This document shows, in pieces, positions 34,135-44,300 of a stretch of 64,000 nucleotides of DNA. The stretch comes from CAXBID01 sp963815305. Its GTDB lineage: Bacteria; Bacteroidota; Bacteroidia; Flavobacteriales; Flavobacteriaceae. The DNA lies in contig CAWFFW010000001.1 in NCBI GenBank assembly GCA_963815305.1, forward strand, positions 1,984,001 to 2,048,000, written 5' to 3'. The notes under the pieces are model-generated. The model saw only the letters and a program-made list of their open reading frames with translations, was not told the DNA's origin and ran no database searches. Made by a program: the position numbers and the translations under genes. Numbering within the stretch: the stretch's first letter is position 1; each line of letters starts with the position of its first letter.

Positions 34135-36357
34135 CTATTTCTTTTGGTTGGAAACTAGAAACACTGATTTTACTGGCAATAATTTCAAATGAAATTTGGT
34201 GTATGTGATGCCATTTTTTTCTACATAGCTCGTTTTAATATTCTTATCAACTTTGCCCTTATGTGCATTCCAGCCTTCAAGTTTGTGCTTTCCTCGTACC
34301 ATGACGTTCGCATCAATACTATCATCGCTAGAATTTGCAAACAAATAAATGTCTTTACCGTCCTTAACTTTGTGTAAATAAGAAAATACACCTAATTCGC
34401 TTTTGGTGCTACCTAGATTTTCAAAAATAACATCTGCATTATCAGTTAAATTATCAAGAGCTTTTTGCAAATTGTCTTTGGTTGGATTTTTAACAAAATA
34501 AGCCTTTCCTCCTTTTACATTTGTTTGGATACAGGCGTTGTTGGCTGCATCTTTTCCAAACATTTCGTTTACCAAAGCTGTTATTTTTTCATCTTCTTCC
34601 ACTTTGGTAGATTTGGAAGGCAATAACGTAGTGGCAATCACTTTACCACCTTCATCATAAAAGGTCTTTATTTTTTCTAAAGTATTCAAGGCAATTACGC
34701 TACCACCTGGAATGATTAATGTTTTATAATCTTGATAATTTTCTTCATTATTGAGGTGTAAATTACCTGAACTAATCTGATAGGTATCGGTTGCTAAATG
34801 TTCGGGATGGATGAAGGTAAAATCTCTTCTGATTTCATTTGTTAAGAGACCACTAATGTTCAAATAATCTGCTTCAGGATAGACAAAAGTACCAGCTCTT
34901 TTATTGTCGGGTGCATCAAAATAATAACCCGCCTGTAAACTGCTAATTGGATAAACAATTCCGATTTCTGAAATTTTTCTTCCACCTTGCAAAAGATAGC
35001 AAGAACGGCCAACGTAATCTGTATAATTTGGTAAAGCAGGCCCTAATTTTTCACTGTATGGCGAAATGAGTGGGGAAATTCCTATTCTATCGGGATTATA
35101 CCATTGTGCGTGAGGCACAACAAAATTTACACCTCTTACAAACAGCTCCATAATGGTTCTGTAAAGCATATTGACATCCACAATGTTTTCTTTAAAAGCT
35201 CCGTAAACTTCAGTAGTTACAACTGGCCTATCATACAAATCGGCGGTAGAACTAATTAATTTATAGCCATCTCTTCCATGTTTATAATCTATAATGACAT
35301 CTACAAGAGGCAAAGCAGTATGTCTGAAAAATTTAAAGATATCGCCATGCATATCAACAGGTTGTATACGGTAGTTACCTGGAGGATGACCTGTATTTTT
35401 TAGTCCATGTTTAGCTGTCCAATCGGCCACCGCTTTTGGATAACCCTCTGAAAGTAATTCTGACCTCGTATTAAATAATGCGACTCTTGCTGCTTGGGTT
35501 TCAGGACCTATATCATACCAAAGTGCTGGATAAAACAAATCAGGCTCATAACCATTTAGAGATTTAAATTTCTCGTTAAAAAGACCTGTCCACGTACGTT
35601 CCTTACGTAAAAACCCAACATCGTCAAAAAAAGTGAGTTTTATTGTATTAGTAAAATAAGTGCTAAAGTGCTTCGCATAGGCATCATAATTCAGTTTCAT
35701 AAATTGATCCATGGCTTCTGGATCCATGGCATCAATAGGCATATTTGGTTTCCAGAATGACGCCGTATTATTATTAAAAAACATAATCCGCCAATCGCCT
35801 TCACTGGGCGCACGCCAACTCAATATATTATTTTTGATAAAAGGCTTTAAATTAATACGTTCTTTTGTGGTCATATCCATCGCCACAGCAGCCATTAATT
35901 TACCTTGAGGCACCATGCCTTTATAAAGTCCCTTAATATTAATTTCTGTCTTGTCTAGACTTTTTCTTAAGAACTGAGGGTATTCCTTTTCAATAAGTCC
36001 ACCCGCACTTCCACTAGGAAAATCTGTATCATCATATAAAATAACATGCATTCCCAATTTTTTTGCACTGGATAAAATGGTTTCGTATCTATCAAAATAG
36101 TCTTTACTGAGATACTCGGGTTTTGTAATACCCATAGGCAAAACTGCTACACCGCTAAAGCCAGCTTTTTTTGAATCAGAAAGTTGCTGAATAATACCTT
36201 CATCGGTTAAAGTCCCATTAATAAACCATAAAGGCATGGGTCGATATTGAGCAGCAGGGTTTTTAAACTCTTTGAAATTAATTTCTTTTTGCTGTGCATT
36301 TAAAGCTAATACTCCCAAAAAGAGAAAAAATGTTGACTTAATTACTTTAAAAATCAT
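34135..36357 (-). CDS. GH106-like secreted rhamnosidase family protein
   Basis: A 740-residue secreted protein (signal MIFKVIKSTFFLFLGVLALNAQ). Features of the GH106 family are a short N-terminal entry (YRPMPLWFINGTLTDEGI), the barrel start (KKAGFSGVAVLPMG, LGMHVILYDDTDFPSGSAGG), TFFDDVGF, VVTTEVYGAF and FVVPHAQWYNP. It is shorter than the 1150-residue GH106 at 41351-44803 and lacks its extra C-terminal beta domains. Ulvan backbones contain rhamnose, so removal of rhamnose or a modified rhamnose is likely. It is first in the rhamnose operon, with a palindrome 30-50 bases upstream in place of the usual direct repeat, suggesting control by rhamnose through the divergent AraC gene. Confidence 0.82.
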   Translation of the reverse strand: MIFKVIKSTFFLFLGVLALNAQQKEINFKEFKNPAAQYRPMPLWFINGTLTDEGIIQQLSDSKKAGFSGVAVLPMGITKPEYLSKDYFDRYETILSSAKKLGMHVILYDDTDFPSGSAGGLIEKEYPQFLRKSLDKTEINIKGLYKGMVPQGKLMAAVAMDMTTKERINLKPFIKNNILSWRAPSEGDWRIMFFNNNTASFWKPNMPIDAMDPEAMDQFMKLNYDAYAKHFSTYFTNTIKLTFFDDVGFLRKERTWTGLFNEKFKSLNGYEPDLFYPALWYDIGPETQAARVALFNTRSELLSEGYPKAVADWTAKHGLKNTGHPPGNYRIQPVDMHGDIFKFFRHTALPLVDVIIDYKHGRDGYKLISSTADLYDRPVVTTEVYGAFKENIVDVNMLYRTIMELFVRGVNFVVPHAQWYNPDRIGISPLISPYSEKLGPALPNYTDYVGRSCYLLQGGRKISEIGIVYPISSLQAGYYFDAPDNKRAGTFVYPEADYLNISGLLTNEIRRDFTFIHPEHLATDTYQISSGNLHLNNEENYQDYKTLIIPGGSVIALNTLEKIKTFYDEGGKVIATTLLPSKSTKVEEDEKITALVNEMFGKDAANNACIQTNVKGGKAYFVKNPTKDNLQKALDNLTDNADVIFENLGSTKSELGVFSYLHKVKDGKDIYLFANSSDDSIDANVMVRGKHKLEGWNAHKGKVDKNIKTSYVEKNGITYTKFHLKLLPVKSVFLVSNQKK

Positions 36358-36386
36358 GATAGTTATCGTTTTATTTACATCTAACC

Positions 36387-36407
36387 TTGGACTAATTAAT
36401 AGTCCAA
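36387..36407 (-). promoter_or_regulatory. Palindromic operator candidate of the rhamnose operon
   Basis: TTGGACTA-N5-TAGTCCAA, perfect 8-base arms, 30-50 bases upstream of the GH106-like start. No direct-repeat operator was seen in this divergent region of 292 bases. The remaining intergenic bases are AT-rich without other clear structure. Confidence 0.55.
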
Positions 36408-36649
36408 ATTTTAATTTTAGTTATTTTGTGATTTTATACTCAATTCGTTTTAATAGATTCATTTAAAAAAAGAACCTAAAAAAGCATTTTTTGATTTGTT
36501 TTTTTTAATTAAAAATTATAATATAATCAGAAAAAAAATTATTGACTAGAGTTTATGATATTGATTTAGTATATATTTATAAGCTAAAATACGGCAATTA
36601 CAGTATTTGAAACAATTGACGATTTGATAATTAAATTGCACAAAATGAC

Positions 36650-37534
36650 ATGAAAAATACATATCGAAAATACCTCATGGTTTTTGATCAAGATAAAAAA
36701 TGGGGGTTTTATGTAAATAATTTAGGAAGAACTGTAATTGAACCAAACCGTGAATACCCTTCCAAAGACCATCCAGACAACTATGTTTTTACTTGGGACA
36801 AGGGAAGAATATTAGATGAATTTCATGTGGTATTAATTACAAAAGGCGAAGGTGTTTTTGAAAGTAAAGCAACCGGAGAAATGAAAATTTCTGATGGCGA
36901 TGTATTTTTACTTTTTCCTGGCGTTTGGCACCGCTACAAACCGAAAAAGAACATAGGATGGACAGAACGCTGGGTTGGTTTTTCTGGTGAAATAGCTAAT
37001 CAATTATTATCTAATGGTTTTTTTAAACCCGATGAACCCTTAATTTCCAAATGTAATAAACCCGCTGTTTTAAATCACTTTTATGGGCTTTTTAAATTAT
37101 TTGATGAAGAATCTTTTGGGTTTCAACGTCTCGCATCTGGAGTTTGCATTCAACTTATGGCAGAACTTTACAATATAAAAAATGGAGGGAATAATATTAA
37201 AAACCTTAACTCTATGGTATCGCGCGCAAAAGGTATGATGTACATGAATATCAATACTTCTTTGGACTTGATAAGGATGGCTTCAGAATTAGGCGTAAGC
37301 TATTCTAAATTTAGATTAGATTTTAAAAAGCAAACAGGCGTGTCTCCATTGCAATATTATTTATTCCTTAAAGTTGAAAAATCTAAGGAATTACTGCTAA
37401 ATACCCATAAAACCCAAAAAGAAATCGCCTACGAATTGGGTTTTGAATCTGATTATTATTTTAACAGGCAATTTAAGCAGAAAACAGGTTTAGCTCCTGG
37501 GAAGTTTAGAAACCTTAGTAAGGTTAACTTATAA
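36650..37534 (+). CDS. AraC family transcriptional regulator
   Basis: A 294-residue cytoplasmic regulator. Residues about 15-130 form a cupin-type sugar-sensing domain (HVVLITKGEGVFES, GDVFLLFPGVWHRYKPKK). Residues about 195-290 carry the double helix-turn-helix (LDLIRMASELGVSYSKFRLDFKKQTGVSPLQYY and KEIAYELGFESDYYFNRQFKQKTGLAPGKFR), typical of AraC/RhaR. It is divergent from the rhamnose operon and is the only regulator in the window. It most likely activates that operon in response to rhamnose. AraC-type proteins often bind direct repeats, so it is also a possible reader of the CAGGATA motif; this is speculation. Confidence 0.92.
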   Translation: MKNTYRKYLMVFDQDKKWGFYVNNLGRTVIEPNREYPSKDHPDNYVFTWDKGRILDEFHVVLITKGEGVFESKATGEMKISDGDVFLLFPGVWHRYKPKKNIGWTERWVGFSGEIANQLLSNGFFKPDEPLISKCNKPAVLNHFYGLFKLFDEESFGFQRLASGVCIQLMAELYNIKNGGNNIKNLNSMVSRAKGMMYMNINTSLDLIRMASELGVSYSKFRLDFKKQTGVSPLQYYLFLKVEKSKELLLNTHKTQKEIAYELGFESDYYFNRQFKQKTGLAPGKFRNLSKVNL

Positions 37535-37545
37535 TTTCATCTGCA

Positions 37546-39462
37546 TTAACTCACTGTAATTGAAATAAATATCTCTTTACTATTATTACCAAAAAATACT
37601 TCAAAAGGAATTGCTTCTGCTCCAGGAACCATATTAAACGTTCTACTACCCTCTATGTCTTTTATTTTTATAGGAGCACTAGCCTTCATAGTTACTAAAC
37701 CTTCTGGTTTTTGGATTGCGATTTCATTAGCATTAACTCTAGTGACCACTTCATTATTAGGCGAAATTACGGGTAGAATAAAGGCTGTTGGTTCTAAAAT
37801 ATCTTGTATTGTTTTTACGTTAATTTTTAGTTCATCAACCGAACAGATATAGGATATATCAAATTCTGAAGCTGTTTTTTTAATGACATTCCTTTCAACA
37901 TCTTTTAGTTTTACATATGCTAGTAACTTTATAGTACCATTATTATCTTCACTAGTTACTGTAGCTGGTAAATCATACAAATTTGTATACCATGTATCAT
38001 CTATAAATGTTTCAATTCTTGGTGTTAAAGCAATATCCCTATTTGGTTGTGGTTGTTGGTTATATTCCTCTACCATGTGATATTCGGCCATACTTGCAGC
38101 ACAAAGCAAGCCAACTTTATTATGGTACAAAACGCCTAATGCCCCCCCCGATGCTTGACGATAATCATTTTTATAATGGTATTCTGCATCGTAGGCACTT
38201 ACGGTACCCCTCCAATGACCTCGTGCAAAAAGTGTTACATCTAAATCCTTAAAGTGTTTTATACCATCGGCTGTTGCTCTTGGTAACGGTGTGTTTTTAT
38301 TTATCTCTGGTACATATTTCCAATGGTCTAATAAAGCAGTTAATGGTTTGGCATGAGCAAATGTATGGTGTACGCAAGGTGGGATTCCTGCCGAAATATA
38401 ATGTGGGCCACCATGAATCAATCCATCGGCCGTACAACGTTGTAATAATTCTGTATTTTTTACTGCTGCTGTTCCAAATGCAGGATTTACATGGGCCATC
38501 ATTCCAAATGCTGGTTGACTGCCATCACAAGTTCTGCTTCCCCAATAACTCCATTTATACATGCGGGTACCCCAACTATTATCCCAAGCTCCATCTGGTA
38601 ACATAAATTCTAAATGACTGTTTAGTGATTTTGTAACTAATTCTAATAACTCTTCATCCTTTTCTTTTAAAGCATACATAACGATACTATTTAAAGATTC
38701 CTCAACGTTATACCCTAAGTCAATACCATGTAGCCCCTTAGCACTTAATTTCGTTGAGCTTTTTTTACATTCGCCGTATAAAAAATCTTCATTCGCCGTA
38801 AAATAAGATTTTACACCTACTGCTAATTCCTTACTTTTAGTTTTAAAAGCTTCATTATTCAACACATCACCTATCAAATTTAAGCCATAGATGGCTGTTG
38901 CTCCATAATTAATATTCGTAAAATCAATGGTAAACGTGTCATAAATATATTCACCAGCTTTAGATAAACGTTCTCTCCAAGATTCGTAAGTTTTTTTATC
39001 TAAAACATGACTGTGATAATGCAACGCTTCCGCTAATGCTATTGCTCCAAAAATGGTAATACCTTTCCAGGATTTTGGATCGGGAATCACTGTCCAAGCA
39101 CCATTTTCTTGAGACACATTATTTTCCGCCCAAGTCATAACCAACTTAGCGGCTTCAGTATATTTTTCGTCACCTGTAACATCTGCCATGTATAAAAACG
39201 GATAGACAGCATCCATACAACGACCGTGAATATGCGAACAAGACGGACAACCCAAAGCACCATGTTCTTCAATATTTGAGGGATTATTAATTTGAACTTT
39301 TATCATCCCATCACACCAATCTTTCAAAAGATTTGATATTAAGTTTTTAAATTCTAATGAATGTTCTGGGTGGTTTGAGCATGAATAAAATAATCCTGAT
39401 ATTGGAACAGACAAACCTACGCCTGCTAATGTTGAGAGCTGAATAAAGTTGCGTCTTTTCAT
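37546..39462 (-). CDS. Tat-exported alpha/alpha-toroid protein (candidate ulvan oligosaccharide dehydratase or GH-like enzyme)
   Basis: I choose Met8 of the longer frame (start 39462, not 39483) because MKRRNFIQLSTLAGVGLSVP is a good Tat signal and the operator then lies 60-76 bases upstream. The roughly 638-residue protein has a helical toroid (about 40-400: CPSCSHIHGRCMDAVYPFLYMADVTGD, INYGATAIYGLNLIGDVL, LGYNVEESLNSIVMYAL, CVHHTFAHAKPLTALL) and a C-terminal beta-sandwich (about 410-638). That layout is shared by heparinase II/III-like lyases and related enzymes. Its position among ulvan genes recalls the oligosaccharide dehydratase described from Formosa agariphila, but I cannot prove homology. 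An uronate-acting enzyme is the best guess. It is convergent with the AraC gene, with only 11 bases between them. Confidence 0.72.
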   Translation of the reverse strand: MKRRNFIQLSTLAGVGLSVPISGLFYSCSNHPEHSLEFKNLISNLLKDWCDGMIKVQINNPSNIEEHGALGCPSCSHIHGRCMDAVYPFLYMADVTGDEKYTEAAKLVMTWAENNVSQENGAWTVIPDPKSWKGITIFGAIALAEALHYHSHVLDKKTYESWRERLSKAGEYIYDTFTIDFTNINYGATAIYGLNLIGDVLNNEAFKTKSKELAVGVKSYFTANEDFLYGECKKSSTKLSAKGLHGIDLGYNVEESLNSIVMYALKEKDEELLELVTKSLNSHLEFMLPDGAWDNSWGTRMYKWSYWGSRTCDGSQPAFGMMAHVNPAFGTAAVKNTELLQRCTADGLIHGGPHYISAGIPPCVHHTFAHAKPLTALLDHWKYVPEINKNTPLPRATADGIKHFKDLDVTLFARGHWRGTVSAYDAEYHYKNDYRQASGGALGVLYHNKVGLLCAASMAEYHMVEEYNQQPQPNRDIALTPRIETFIDDTWYTNLYDLPATVTSEDNNGTIKLLAYVKLKDVERNVIKKTASEFDISYICSVDELKINVKTIQDILEPTAFILPVISPNNEVVTRVNANEIAIQKPEGLVTMKASAPIKIKDIEGSRTFNMVPGAEAIPFEVFFGNNSKEIFISITVS

Positions 39463-39521
39463 AGTTGATTCAAATTTTCTCAATATTTTATATTAAAATT
39501 ATAAAGTTAAATTTAAAATGG

Positions 39522-39538
39522 GATCCTGATTTATCCTG
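39522..39538 (-). promoter_or_regulatory. Candidate operator upstream of the toroid protein
   Basis: In gene orientation it reads CAGGATA-AAT-CAGGATC, both halves strong, 60-76 bases before the preferred start at 39462. Confidence 0.6.
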
Positions 39539-39545
39539 TATGTCA

Positions 39546-39588
39546 AAATTTAAAAAGCTAAAAGATTTTTTTCTAGCTCTTTAAATTT
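39546..39588 (-). terminator. Hairpin after the PL28-like gene
   Basis: Arms 39546-39560 and 39574-39588 pair over 15 positions with one mismatch (AAATTTAAAAAGCTA against TAGCTCTTTAAATTT). It starts 19 bases past the gene stop at 39607. The T run is inside the stem, so it is a weaker terminator call. Confidence 0.5.
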
Positions 39589-39606
39589 TTTAACGATATC
39601 TGTTTT

Positions 39607-41172
39607 TTACTTAATCACCAATTTAGCTTTGAATACTTTGCTATCATTTGCCAGAGCCTTCACCAAATACAAACCTGACACAAAACTTTTTTGATTTCTT
39701 ATTTGAATACTTCCCTTTGTTGTTGAGCCTTCAAAAACTAATTTTCCAAGCATATTATAAATTTTCACATCTGCTTCAACTATATTTTCAAATTTAATAG
39801 TAAAGTCATCTTCCGCTGGATTTGGATATATTTTTATTGAAGGTGAACGAAACGCTGCATCAGAAACACTTAAAGCACTTTTGGAAATGGCTTGCCATTT
39901 ACTTCTATCATCAGTATTTGTAGCTACAATATGGGTTACGTTTCCATTTGCTTCATGATATAAAAATCTGCCACTGTTGCCTGATTCATATCTATAAGTA
40001 TCATCAGATTCATTATAATAAATTGTCCAAACTTTATCGCTATCCACAGAAGGTGAAGTACTTGCTGTACTTACAACAACATAAGCACCTCCTGGGCCAC
40101 TAGAACCTGGTGCCCGTAATATGCCATAAGTTTCACTATCAATATTAAAAAAAGCGCCACTTTCAACAAAGGTCCAATGTGTATTTTGTCCACCATCTGA
40201 ATCACTCATGGTAACTGGCATAGCACTTACTCCAGAATCGGTTAAGAATTTCCCCGTAGCTACATTTTTCATGCTAAAAACTTCTTGAGTTGGATCTGGT
40301 GGGTTACCATCGTTCACTTTATCAACCTTTTCGTATGTTGTATTTGCCCATCTTATTTGACCTCTACCGCCTTTAATTCTATATGCTCCATATCTAATAC
40401 CAGATTCTAATCCCCGTTCTGGTTCTGGTATATTAAAGTTGAAAGCTTGTCCTGCTATAACTGCATCGGCGTAATGGATTTTTTTTGAAGCATTGTTGGG
40501 ATCTTCTCTAAAACCTACTTCAAGTTCAATATCTGTTGGCACATTCTTTTGTATGTTGATTAAGAAAACCTCTTGTCTTCCTGAACCACCAGATCCGCCT
40601 CTAAAATTAATTTGCTCTCTGTAAACGTCAAAAGACACCTGTACTTGATTACCGTTACCATCTGGACCATAAACTGGTCTTGCCAAAAACAAACAAATAG
40701 CAGGATCTGGAGAACCGCCACCACCAGTATGCCTCCCTTTGGCCTGCATCATATAAGTACCATCATTACCAAAACTACTGGTTTTACCTACTTCTAGAAT
40801 TCTAACGGTTCCTGTGAATCGTGCATAACTACCCACTCCTGTAGTCTGAGATCTAGTTAAGGAACGCTCTATTCGAGGTTGCAATCCGTTTGTATCTTGA
40901 TTATTAGAACCCTCAGTAATATTATAAATACCCCATACAGTGGTATTAATTGTGCTTTCTTTGTAATTAGCATAACAACTTCGGTCATCAATTGTTCCTA
41001 CATTTACAGGGTTTGGTAAATCATCAGATGTTCTAGTAGCATTAGCACCTTCTGGATTACAAGTTGTATAAGCTCCTGTATCTTCATCAGGCGCTGTTGT
41101 TTGAGCCCCTAAAAAAAGTGAAAAGATTGTAAAAACTAAAAATAATGATGATTTTAAAGTATTTTTTTTCAT
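39607..41172 (-). CDS. PL28-like protein with ricin-type domain and T9SS sorting signal
   Basis: A 521-residue secreted protein (signal MKKNTLKSSLFLVFTIFSLFLGAQ). Residues about 30-280 align with the PL28 ulvan lyase of this window: SDDLPNPVNVGTIDDRSCYANY with SCDDVSNPNNKGTLDCRTDSSY, PRIERSLTR with TRVERFFNT, and SGIRYGAYRIKGGRGQIRW with TRYGAYGTSDTGDVTAHVQF. A beta-trefoil-like segment follows (about 300-425: FSMKNVATGKFLTDSG, TDDRSKWQAI), then a sorting domain (about 445-521: SIKIYPNPAEDDF). It is therefore probably displayed on the cell surface through T9SS. Overall similarity to PL28 is low, so it could be a new ulvan-lyase subgroup or a binding protein. Confidence 0.78.
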   Translation of the reverse strand: MKKNTLKSSLFLVFTIFSLFLGAQTTAPDEDTGAYTTCNPEGANATRTSDDLPNPVNVGTIDDRSCYANYKESTINTTVWGIYNITEGSNNQDTNGLQPRIERSLTRSQTTGVGSYARFTGTVRILEVGKTSSFGNDGTYMMQAKGRHTGGGGSPDPAICLFLARPVYGPDGNGNQVQVSFDVYREQINFRGGSGGSGRQEVFLINIQKNVPTDIELEVGFREDPNNASKKIHYADAVIAGQAFNFNIPEPERGLESGIRYGAYRIKGGRGQIRWANTTYEKVDKVNDGNPPDPTQEVFSMKNVATGKFLTDSGVSAMPVTMSDSDGGQNTHWTFVESGAFFNIDSETYGILRAPGSSGPGGAYVVVSTASTSPSVDSDKVWTIYYNESDDTYRYESGNSGRFLYHEANGNVTHIVATNTDDRSKWQAISKSALSVSDAAFRSPSIKIYPNPAEDDFTIKFENIVEADVKIYNMLGKLVFEGSTTKGSIQIRNQKSFVSGLYLVKALANDSKVFKAKLVIK

Positions 41173-41242
41173 AGTTATCAGAAATAATAGCTTATTTGGG
41201 ATTATACCAACTTTTAAAGTTCGCTAAAAATTACTAAACTAC

Positions 41243-41259
41243 TATCCTGAACTGTCCTG
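41243..41259 (-). promoter_or_regulatory. Candidate operator upstream of the PL28-like gene
   Basis: In gene orientation it reads CAGGACA-GTT-CAGGATA, a full consensus copy, 71-87 bases before the start at 41172. Confidence 0.7.
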
Positions 41260-41350
41260 AATATAATTGTATTTAAAATCTCTTTTTTAAGGGACACCAT
41301 TATTGGCTAACATGTAAATTTGTAACCTACATCTATCTATATAAAATCAA

Positions 41351-44300
41351 TCAATTGAAAATTTGTAAAACTACAGGACCAATTAAACCAGAAATTTCTA
41401 AAGCTGTTTCATCATCTTTTGGTGGGTTTGTAGTCCATGTTGTTTTTTCACTTTTAGGTCGTTTATTATCATAAATCAATTGGTTTCTCCACGTATTGGT
41501 TACTTTTACTTCTAATTGATTTTCACCTATTTTAAGTTGATTCGTTACATTAAAAGTAAATGGAGGAGCCCAGCGTGTTCCCACTTTTTCTTCATTGCAC
41601 CATAATTCTGCAATATTTGCTACTTGACCTAAATCTAGAATACTATGAGCTTTAATATTTTCGATATCTATAGTTTTAGTATAGGTTACTGTTCCTGAAT
41701 AGTGCCTTACTGCATCATTTTCAAAATCGGTAAGTGATTGTAATTTTGGAACATTAACTGATTCTGGTGTATCCCATCCTTTTTCAAATGTAGCTATCCA
41801 ATTATCCTGAAGTGAAATTTCTTTGACACCTACTTCAATTGATTTCACTTCTTGCTCTTGATGTAACCTATATATTCCGGATTTTGAACCCCTAACGTTT
41901 TTATCTTCAATTTTAACGCTAACTAATTTATCATTATTATGAATCCTAAACCATCCGTTTTCTGAACTCAGTATAGTTTCTTCTTGGAATTCAACTTTTG
42001 TAGAAAAGGGAATTTTATCAGCTTTAGGAAAAACAATTATAGCACTTCCACTGACATCAAAGGATACTGCCACATTGGTTCGTTCGTCGCTTTTACTCCA
42101 AACCATAGCGTCTTTTTGTTCTCCTGTAAAGGCATCCCAAAATTGAGGATATGCATTTGCAACTCTAAAGCTTAATGATACATCCATTGGTTTTTTACTT
42201 TTTGTAGATACAAAATAAATATCGGCAGCTTCAGTTTTACGATGAATCCAATTTACATCTGCACCTTCTGGAACGATAACATCTGGTGTAATTTTTTCTA
42301 AATCCAATACTTCGCCTATCGATTTTCCCCAATATACTTTTCCTTTGCCTACTTGTTTTACACCACTTTCAGTATTTCCCCATAATTCATCGGAAATAGA
42401 CATTAAAGCTTTTAAATCACTTTCATCATCCATTAAACTAGGAGAATCTAAAGGTTTATCTCCAAGAATTACAGCTCCATCCATTACTAATGCTTTCAAC
42501 TTTTCAGCTGTAGATAAAAGTATTTCTTTTGAATCTCTTAAAAGAATAATACGATAATCTCCTGCATCTTTAACATTAATTTTTCCATCTTTAACAGCTA
42601 TTTTTTCTTGTAAAATCTCTTCATTCAAATAATCATAACGATACCCTTCTGGAAAATTATTAATATCAAAAGGAGAGCGTTCAAAATGGTCACCTAAATA
42701 CCAAAGCACATCTGCAGCGTACTCACCTTGTTGCAAAATATATTGATTGCGTGATAAATAGTCTACAAAATCTGGCATGTGCTTCCACCATGTTTGTTCT
42801 CTAACTAAAGGGAAACCAAGATTACCTCCAAAACTAGACCCAGGATAAACATCTGTCTGTGGGGTATGCGAAAACGTATGAAAAACTAAGTGATTTACAC
42901 CTTTTGTAAAATTATAATCGATTAAATATTTAACATCAAAAGGATGTTCATTCCATTGCATATTTAACTGCGTACATGCCTCAGCTGCTAAAAAAGGTTT
43001 ATTATACAAGTGCATAGCAGAAGCCGCAGCTAAAATTGGTTTCCCAAATTCATTTTGACTTGATGGTGCTTTAGGATACCAAAACTCCGTCATAGGTATA
43101 TCACTAACACCGTAATAACGCATAGGGTCGATTGGTAAAACCTCGCCTCCTGCACCTTCGGTATATACCTCAGCTCCCATTTCATGAGCCACCGTTGCAA
43201 AATGTTCAAAGAAATTATCGATGAACAAATCGTCCATAGTTTGACGTAAATCTCGAAGGAATTTGGTAGTTTCTTCTGGGTTTTTTACAATATATCCTAT
43301 GGTGGCTGGTAAATATAACCTCATATCATAACCACGTCGCTGTTTAAACTCGTTAAACATACTTTCAGAATCCATACTCCAAGTGGGAATAAAGCTCTCC
43401 CAGCTATCAATTAGAAGTCCTTGTAGTTTACCATCTCCAATAGGACCGCCATCCTTTATCAAATTACCAATCATACCTTTTCTTAGATGATTTTCAATGG
43501 CTACTTTATCTAGTTTACTAGCTTCCCAACCTGTTGCCTCAGGCACTGCAGGTTTATTTTTACGACGCATGTTTACGTGGCCAAAACGAACAATCGTCCA
43601 TTTACCTTCTGGCGCATTCCAGTTTAAGTTACCAGATGCATCCATATTATTGGATAAATTGATAATGTTTTCAGGATTAACATATGCATTTTTATCATAC
43701 GCATTCGAAACCTCTTTCTCTAGGCTACGTAATGCCTTTGCTGCTTTTACTTCGTGATTGTGAATTCGTGGTTTAGCACTTAAATGTATATCTGATGGTA
43801 CAATATTGTGTTCACCTATAAATGTAATCATGAACTCACTAGAGAGCGTTTCAGGAATACTAAGTGTTACATTATACTGACGGTCCGTCCAATTAGCAGA
43901 AGGCATTTGAAGTTCAGAAATATCTTTAAAAATACCATCAACCATAGCTTGAACCTTAAGTTTAATTTTAACAACAGGGTATTCTCTTTTTAAAAGCATA
44001 TTGCGAATAGGAGACATTTCTATAGAACGAACCATAATTTCTTTATCAAACTTTAGTTTTACCCAAGTATCGTCTCCATTCACTTTTCCTATACCATTTT
44101 GTTTAAAGGATTTTAAAGATTGAGAAAGTGATTTACTGTTTAAGTCAAGCTTCTGGCTTGGATTAAAAATTTCAGTCCAAGGTATGATCGTATTATTAGA
44201 TTCAATTTTTATTGGAATAGCTACTTTTGAATCATCTCCCGCTGGCGTTGGAAACGCTAAAACCTGAACATCTTGGTAATTGTATTCAGCGGTTAGATAA

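Noticed and set aside
38274..38606. A 110-codon plus-strand frame
   Set aside because: Shadow of the toroid protein on the other strand; no start context or domain.
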